Positions 5,614-9,861 of a stretch of 9,861 nucleotides of DNA are shown here, piece by piece. The translations under genes were made by a program, and so were the position numbers. The notes below the pieces were generated by a model, which saw only the letters and a program-made list of their open reading frames with translations, did not search any database and was not told the DNA's origin. Origin of the DNA: JBBKWH01 sp041165345 (GTDB taxonomy: Bacteria; Pseudomonadota; Gammaproteobacteria; Pseudomonadales; Moraxellaceae). Positions within the stretch are counted from its first letter, which is position 1; each line of letters begins with the position of its first letter. The stretch lies in contig JBEANQ010000093.1 of NCBI GenBank assembly GCA_041165345.1, forward strand, positions 1-9,861, given 5' to 3'.

Positions 5614-6573
5614 ATGAAAGATGATGCTGCCCTTGCGTTAGCTGCTGACCTGCCCCATGTGCTATTGCCCATCAATGCAGTCGAACGAGAAACCGGCATT
5701 TCTAAAGAATTGCTACGCATGTGGGAGCGCCGCTATGGGTTTCCTTCACCCAACCGTGATGCACAAGGTGATCGGGTGTATTCACCTGAACAAGTGGGCA
5801 AATTACGTGTGGTACGGCGACTGTTAGATGCGGGCTTTAGACCAGGCAAGATTGTCAATTTGAGCGTGCGTGAGCTTGAACAACTGGTCAACAGCCATCA
5901 AGCCGCCCCTGCAACGCCGACTCAATCTCCCCCCAATCTTGAACGCGAGCTATTGGATGTCCTCAAAAGCCGTGACCCGTATGCGGTGAGTCAATACCTC
6001 AACCATCAAGTGACACGGATGGGGCTAGAGGCATTTGTGGTGGACTTGATGCAACATGCCAACTCATTTGTCGGTGATGCATGGATGCGTGGACTGATCG
6101 AAATTTACGAGGAGCATTTGTATACCGAACAGGTACAAAGCATCGTACGGAACGCCATGTCCAACTTGCGTCCAAGCACCAGCAAGCCCCGTATCATGTT
6201 AACCACTGCGCCAGAAGAGCAACACACACTGGGCATTTTGATGGTTGAAGCCTTGTTGAGGGTCGACGAAATTGATGCCATTTCGTTTGGCGCACAAATG
6301 CCCATTCGAGAAATTCATAATGCGGTTAATCGCCATCAGATTGATGTGGTGGTGCTGTCGTTTAGCGCGTCGTTTCCGTCCAATCGCGCCATCGAATTTT
6401 TGGAAGAACTGCGATTTAGACTGCCGTTATCAGTCGATATTTGGTGTGGCGGTGGCGGTTTAAGAACCTCACGACGTGACGTTGAAGATGTGCTGTTGCT
6501 AGAGTCGCTCACCTCGGTGCGGCATGCTGTACGCCAATGGAAGCGCGCGCATGGGTTGTTGCGTGAGTTTTAA
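5614..6573 (+). CDS. MerR-family regulator with cobalamin-binding domain, CarH/LitR-type photoreceptor candidate
   Basis: This 319-residue cytosolic DNA-binding protein has three parts. An N-terminal MerR helix-turn-helix (about 17-82) includes LLRMWERRYGFPSPNR, the usual recognition-helix and wing region. A linker rich in Pro/Ala/Gln (95-107) follows. The helical cap plus Rossmann cobalamin domain fills about 108-315. W157-x9-E167-H168 matches the motif that covers the upper face of adenosylcobalamin in CarH. E202-x-H204-x2-G207 supplies the lower axial His. LSFSAS (248-253) and a Gly run at 279-282 are where B12 domains hold the nucleotide tail. In known members the dark, AdoCbl-bound tetramer represses DNA, and light breaks it apart; light-dependent repression here is inferred. 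Typical targets (photolyase, carotenoid genes) are absent, so it may act elsewhere or on itself. It is monocistronic and convergent with hrpA. Confidence 0.88.
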   Translation: MKDDAALALAADLPHVLLPINAVERETGISKELLRMWERRYGFPSPNRDAQGDRVYSPEQVGKLRVVRRLLDAGFRPGKIVNLSVRELEQLVNSHQAAPATPTQSPPNLERELLDVLKSRDPYAVSQYLNHQVTRMGLEAFVVDLMQHANSFVGDAWMRGLIEIYEEHLYTEQVQSIVRNAMSNLRPSTSKPRIMLTTAPEEQHTLGILMVEALLRVDEIDAISFGAQMPIREIHNAVNRHQIDVVVLSFSASFPSNRAIEFLEELRFRLPLSVDIWCGGGGLRTSRRDVEDVLLLESLTSVRHAVRQWKRAHGLLREF

Positions 6574-6594
6574 GACCACTCGATCAGACAACCC

Positions 6595-6622
6595 TGACAG
6601 GGGAGCGCCACCTCCTCTGTCA
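6595..6622 (+). terminator. Strong hairpin between the convergent regulator gene and hrpA
   Basis: An 11-bp stem (TGACAGGGGAG at 6595-6605, CTCCTCTGTCA at 6612-6622, one G-U pair) closes a 6-nt loop 21 nt after the regulator stop. No T-run follows on either strand, so it is not a classical terminator. It may stabilise the 3' end or mark termination aided by Rho. The minus transcript would carry a C-A mismatch, so the hairpin fits the plus-strand gene better. Confidence 0.5.
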
Positions 6623-6633
6623 TGATGGCTGTG

Positions 6634-9600
6634 TTAGGTCTCTGACGCAGCCCACAGCTTGTCCAGACGCTTAACCGAGATGGGACCTATGGTTTTCATC
6701 GGTTGCGCAAACAACGAAATGCGCAGCTCTTCTAACGCCCAACGAAACTCCGCCAGTTTGGCTTCATTTTCACGCTTGCCCAAACGCTTCATCAGTGGAT
6801 CAAGCTGACTCACGGCCTCTGTGTCACGTTTTAAATTGTTGGGCAAACGCTCTAACCGAATCGCCAACGCATTTAAATAGCGTGGGTATTGCCGCCAATG
6901 CTGAACATCAATGTGATAGACAAAGTCATTGAGGTGCAAGGCATCTAATTGGTCTTCAGCGTCATCAAGGTTACGACCAAAAATCGCCTGATCCATGGCC
7001 ATCAACTGCCGCCGAATCGCCTGCCATTGCACAAAAATATCGGTGAGTTCACGCAGAACGGTTTGTCCTACAGACAAAAAGCGCGGTTTATCAATAGCAA
7101 ATGCCGTATCAAAAGCGGCTTGGCTCATGGGTAAGTCGGTGCAAGTGGCATCTAGCGTGGCGTGAATCAGCAGGGCTTCAAGCGCGGCGCGATCACCCAA
7201 GGGGGCATAGGTGAGAATCAGCGGCTTGGGCAATTGTTTTTTCAGTTGGCGTGCCAAATCCCCCAATTGCAAGCTATACAACCGCAATACGCCTTGGCGA
7301 TGGGTCAGGCGTGCGGTTTTTTCGTCTGCAAACGTCTGTACCACCACCCCTGAATCTGGTGCGTCCATCGGCATGAGAGCATGGTACTGACTCACCGCCA
7401 ACCCTGCGATCTGCTTGCCCGTTTCAAACACAAATTGCGCCGGAAACGCACGCAACTCCCCTGCTTGTTGCTGAATAGGCGCATGACTTTGCACTCGGCA
7501 ACGCGCCTGCAACTCGATCAAATCACGGCCTTCGGCAATGATTTTTTTACGATCATCCACCACCTGTACCAAGGGGCGCAGATACAGTGGAATTTGGCTA
7601 AAATCAAAATCTTTGCTGTCTATACCATAACCCGCCAAGGCATTGACCATTTGCGTTAACAGCCCTTGCTGTGCATCAGGTTTTAGCTTGGGCAACATTT
7701 TGTCGGCGGTGTCTGGAATCGGGACTAACTTGCGGCGGTGTTCTTTGGGCAACGACTTGAGCAGGGCTTCAACCAGTTCGGTGCGCCAACCTTGAATTCC
7801 CCATGCCAGTTGCACGGCGTCCAATTGCGGCAAAGCTTGTAGCGGCACGGTGACAATCGCGCCGTCGTCGTCACCGCTGGGGTTAAACACATAGCGGGTC
7901 GGCAATAGCAGCTTGCCCACTTGCCAATGCTCGGGGAAGTCTTGGGTGTTGGGCACACTGTCGGCCAAAATATCGGCTTCGGTTAAAAACAGATGCTGCG
8001 GTTCGGTTTTTTCAATCTCGGTACGCCAGTCTTCAAAACTACGCCGACTCGCAACAGATGCTGGAATCCTTGCCGCATAGAATTGATACAGCGTTTCTTC
8101 ATCAACCAATAAATCACGACGACGCAGCTTGTCTTCAATGCGCTGCACGTTTTCGATCAACGCAGCGTTATGCTTTAAAAACGCAGGTTGCACACCCAGC
8201 TCACCGGCTGTGAGCGCATCACGCATAAAAATATCATGCGCATCTTTTAGGTCAATTTTTTCATAATCACACAGTTGCTTGGCTTGAATAATCAGACCAA
8301 ACAGGGAGATTTGCGCATAAGCCTGAACCCGTCCGGTTTTTTTGGACCAGTGCGGTTCAAAATAATGATATTTCAGCAGGCCACGCGCAGCGCTAATAAT
8401 CCAATCCGGTTCGATTTTGGCTAAGGTACGCATATACACTTGCGAGGTTTCGACAATTTCGAAAGCCATCACCCATGGTGTCTGCTGCTTGTGCAAGGTA
8501 CTGCTGGGAAATATTTTGGCTTTTTGTTGACGCACCGCCAAATACTCAGATTTTTCATCCGTTTTTTGCGCCACAAATGACAATAAGCCCGTTAATAACG
8601 CCCGATGCAGATTTTCGTTATTGGCCGGTTGGTCATTAAAAGACAGATGTAATTGCTGGGCGAGTTCTTCAAGCTGACGATGGGTTTGTCGCCACTCACG
8701 CAAGCGCAGCCAACTTAAAAAATGCTGACGCGCAAAATTGCGCCGTTGACTCTCGGTCATCTCGCCTTTTTGCTCGGCAAGGGTTTGCCACAGTTTGATA
8801 TAAAATAAAAAATCAGAATCTGGCTCTTTAAATAAGGCGTGTTTTTGGTCCGCTTGGGTTTTTTTATCGGCAGGCCGTTCACGCGGGTCTTGTACAGAGA
8901 GCGCACTGACAATAATCAGTGCTTCTTTTAATACGCCAAAATGTGCGCCACCTAAAATCATACGAGACAAGCGCGGGTCAATGGGCATTTTTGCCATTTG
9001 CAAGCCGGTTTTGGTCAGCCCCGCTTTGCCTTCGGCGAGTGCGCCTAGCTCGACCAGTAGTTTTTTGCCATCATTGACGAGTCGATGGTCTGGCGGCTCA
9101 ATAAACGCAAACTGCTCAACCTGCCCCAGCCCCAAATGTTCCATCTGTAAAATGACCGACGCCAAATTGGTGCGACGAATCTCTGGCTCGGTAAACGCAG
9201 GACGTCCCAAAAAGTCGGCTTCACTGTATAGCCGAATACATACACCCGCCGCAATCCGACCACAACGTCCTTTGCGTTGATTGGCCGCCGCTTGGCTAAT
9301 CGCTTCGATGGGAAGTCGTTGCACCCGTGACCGATACGAATAGCGCGACATCCGTGCAAAACCAGCATCAATCACATAGCGAATATTGGGCACGGTTAAA
9401 GCGGTTTCTGCCACGTTGGTGGCAATAATAATGCGCCGACCTTTGCCACTGGGGTTAAAGATTTTTTGTTGCTCGGCCAGCGCCAACCGTGCATACAACG
9501 GCAGCACTTCGGTATGACGTGGCCCAAACCGTTGTAGGGTGTCTTGCAGCTCACGAATTTCTTGTTCTGTGCTGGCAAAAATAAGAATGTCAGCCAGTTG

Positions 9601-9861
9601 CGGATGGCCTTTTTCAGTCGCATCGGCATAACATTCTTCAACCGCCGCCACCACTGCACGCGGCAGGTTTTCTTCAAAATCGTCAAACTCATCGTCGTCA
9701 CTGCCACCCACAGGCAACTCAGAGATCGGTCGATAACGCACCTCAACCGGAAAACTTCTGCCCTCTACGGTAAAAATCGGCGCACCATGAAAATACTCGC
9801 TAAAGCGATTCACATCTAATGTGGCCGACGTGACAATCACTTTCAGGTCAGGCCGTTTGGG
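6634..9861 (-). CDS. hrpA: DEAH-box ATP-dependent RNA helicase HrpA, 5' end beyond window
   Basis: The 1075 visible residues read in one frame from the right edge to TAA 6634. E. coli HrpA has about 1300, so about 225 N-terminal residues, including Walker A and the DEAH box, lie outside. Numbering from the edge, motif III SAT is at 12-14, ILIFAS at 92-97, motif V ATNVAET at 147-153 and motif VI QRKGRCGR at 185-192. Winged-helix/HA2 and OB-type regions follow. The long HrpA-specific C-terminal region fills the rest and ends VKRLDKLWAASET. An acidic patch (SDDDEFDDFEEN, 54-65) sits between the two RecA lobes, in a stretch that varies among HrpA proteins. HrpA unwinds RNA with ATP; E. coli HrpA is linked to mRNA processing and rescue of stalled ribosomes. 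No frameshift is seen. The gene converges on the B12-binding regulator, leaving a 60-nt gap. Confidence 0.97.
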   Translation of the reverse strand, partial: PKRPDLKVIVTSATLDVNRFSEYFHGAPIFTVEGRSFPVEVRYRPISELPVGGSDDDEFDDFEENLPRAVVAAVEECYADATEKGHPQLADILIFASTEQEIRELQDTLQRFGPRHTEVLPLYARLALAEQQKIFNPSGKGRRIIIATNVAETALTVPNIRYVIDAGFARMSRYSYRSRVQRLPIEAISQAAANQRKGRCGRIAAGVCIRLYSEADFLGRPAFTEPEIRRTNLASVILQMEHLGLGQVEQFAFIEPPDHRLVNDGKKLLVELGALAEGKAGLTKTGLQMAKMPIDPRLSRMILGGAHFGVLKEALIIVSALSVQDPRERPADKKTQADQKHALFKEPDSDFLFYIKLWQTLAEQKGEMTESQRRNFARQHFLSWLRLREWRQTHRQLEELAQQLHLSFNDQPANNENLHRALLTGLLSFVAQKTDEKSEYLAVRQQKAKIFPSSTLHKQQTPWVMAFEIVETSQVYMRTLAKIEPDWIISAARGLLKYHYFEPHWSKKTGRVQAYAQISLFGLIIQAKQLCDYEKIDLKDAHDIFMRDALTAGELGVQPAFLKHNAALIENVQRIEDKLRRRDLLVDEETLYQFYAARIPASVASRRSFEDWRTEIEKTEPQHLFLTEADILADSVPNTQDFPEHWQVGKLLLPTRYVFNPSGDDDGAIVTVPLQALPQLDAVQLAWGIQGWRTELVEALLKSLPKEHRRKLVPIPDTADKMLPKLKPDAQQGLLTQMVNALAGYGIDSKDFDFSQIPLYLRPLVQVVDDRKKIIAEGRDLIELQARCRVQSHAPIQQQAGELRAFPAQFVFETGKQIAGLAVSQYHALMPMDAPDSGVVVQTFADEKTARLTHRQGVLRLYSLQLGDLARQLKKQLPKPLILTYAPLGDRAALEALLIHATLDATCTDLPMSQAAFDTAFAIDKPRFLSVGQTVLRELTDIFVQWQAIRRQLMAMDQAIFGRNLDDAEDQLDALHLNDFVYHIDVQHWRQYPRYLNALAIRLERLPNNLKRDTEAVSQLDPLMKRLGKRENEAKLAEFRWALEELRISLFAQPMKTIGPISVKRLDKLWAASET

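Noticed and set aside
1..9861. tRNA or rRNA genes, CRISPR arrays, insertion sequences, Neisseria- or Pasteurellaceae-type uptake sequences
   Set aside because: I looked on both strands and found no cloverleaf, regularly spaced repeats, transposase-like frame, or repeated uptake words.

Overview
This 9.9 kb window looks like ordinary chromosome of a gammaproteobacterium with roughly balanced base composition. An HrpA helicase with its long C-terminal region, RraA, an E. coli-type PepN and S20 together point to Gammaproteobacteria. Pseudomonadales (Moraxellaceae-like) is a guess from protein flavour only. I see no insertion sequence, phage gene, CRISPR array, tRNA or rRNA.

Layout, left to right. 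The 5' two-thirds of pepN (aminopeptidase N) lies on the minus strand and runs off the left edge. Behind it is a tight minus-strand three-gene operon read from 3813 to 1810: a TIP30-like NAD(P)-binding protein, rraA, and a protein with two glutaredoxin/GST-N domains. The first two genes overlap by 4 nt (GTGA). The third is joined through a stop codon buried in its Shine-Dalgarno sequence. A strand-specific terminator closes the operon at 1756-1785. A 287-nt gap then carries the rpsT promoters and leader. rpsT (S20) is on the plus strand and begins with GTG. A nearly perfect bidirectional terminator (4391-4421) separates it from a minus-strand histidine phosphatase superfamily gene.

A 388-nt divergent intergenic region (5226-5613) follows. 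It holds a promoter for the phosphatase, a 17-bp palindrome just upstream of that promoter's -35, and scattered TTGTA/TACAA motifs. To its right, on the plus strand, is a MerR-family regulator with a cobalamin-binding domain. It carries both hallmarks of CarH/LitR B12 photoreceptors: W-x9-E-H, and an E-x-H-x-x-G lower-ligand motif. It converges on the 3' end of hrpA, a DEAH-box RNA helicase that runs off the right edge without its first motifs.

Functionally this is mostly housekeeping: peptide turnover, RNA metabolism (RraA and HrpA) and the ribosome (S20), plus one candidate light/B12 sensor. No wholly new system is evident. The points most worth pursuing are the B12 photoreceptor and its upstream region, the aldolase-type D-x20-R-D motif in the RraA homologue, and the coupled three-gene operon with its twin-thioredoxin-fold protein.
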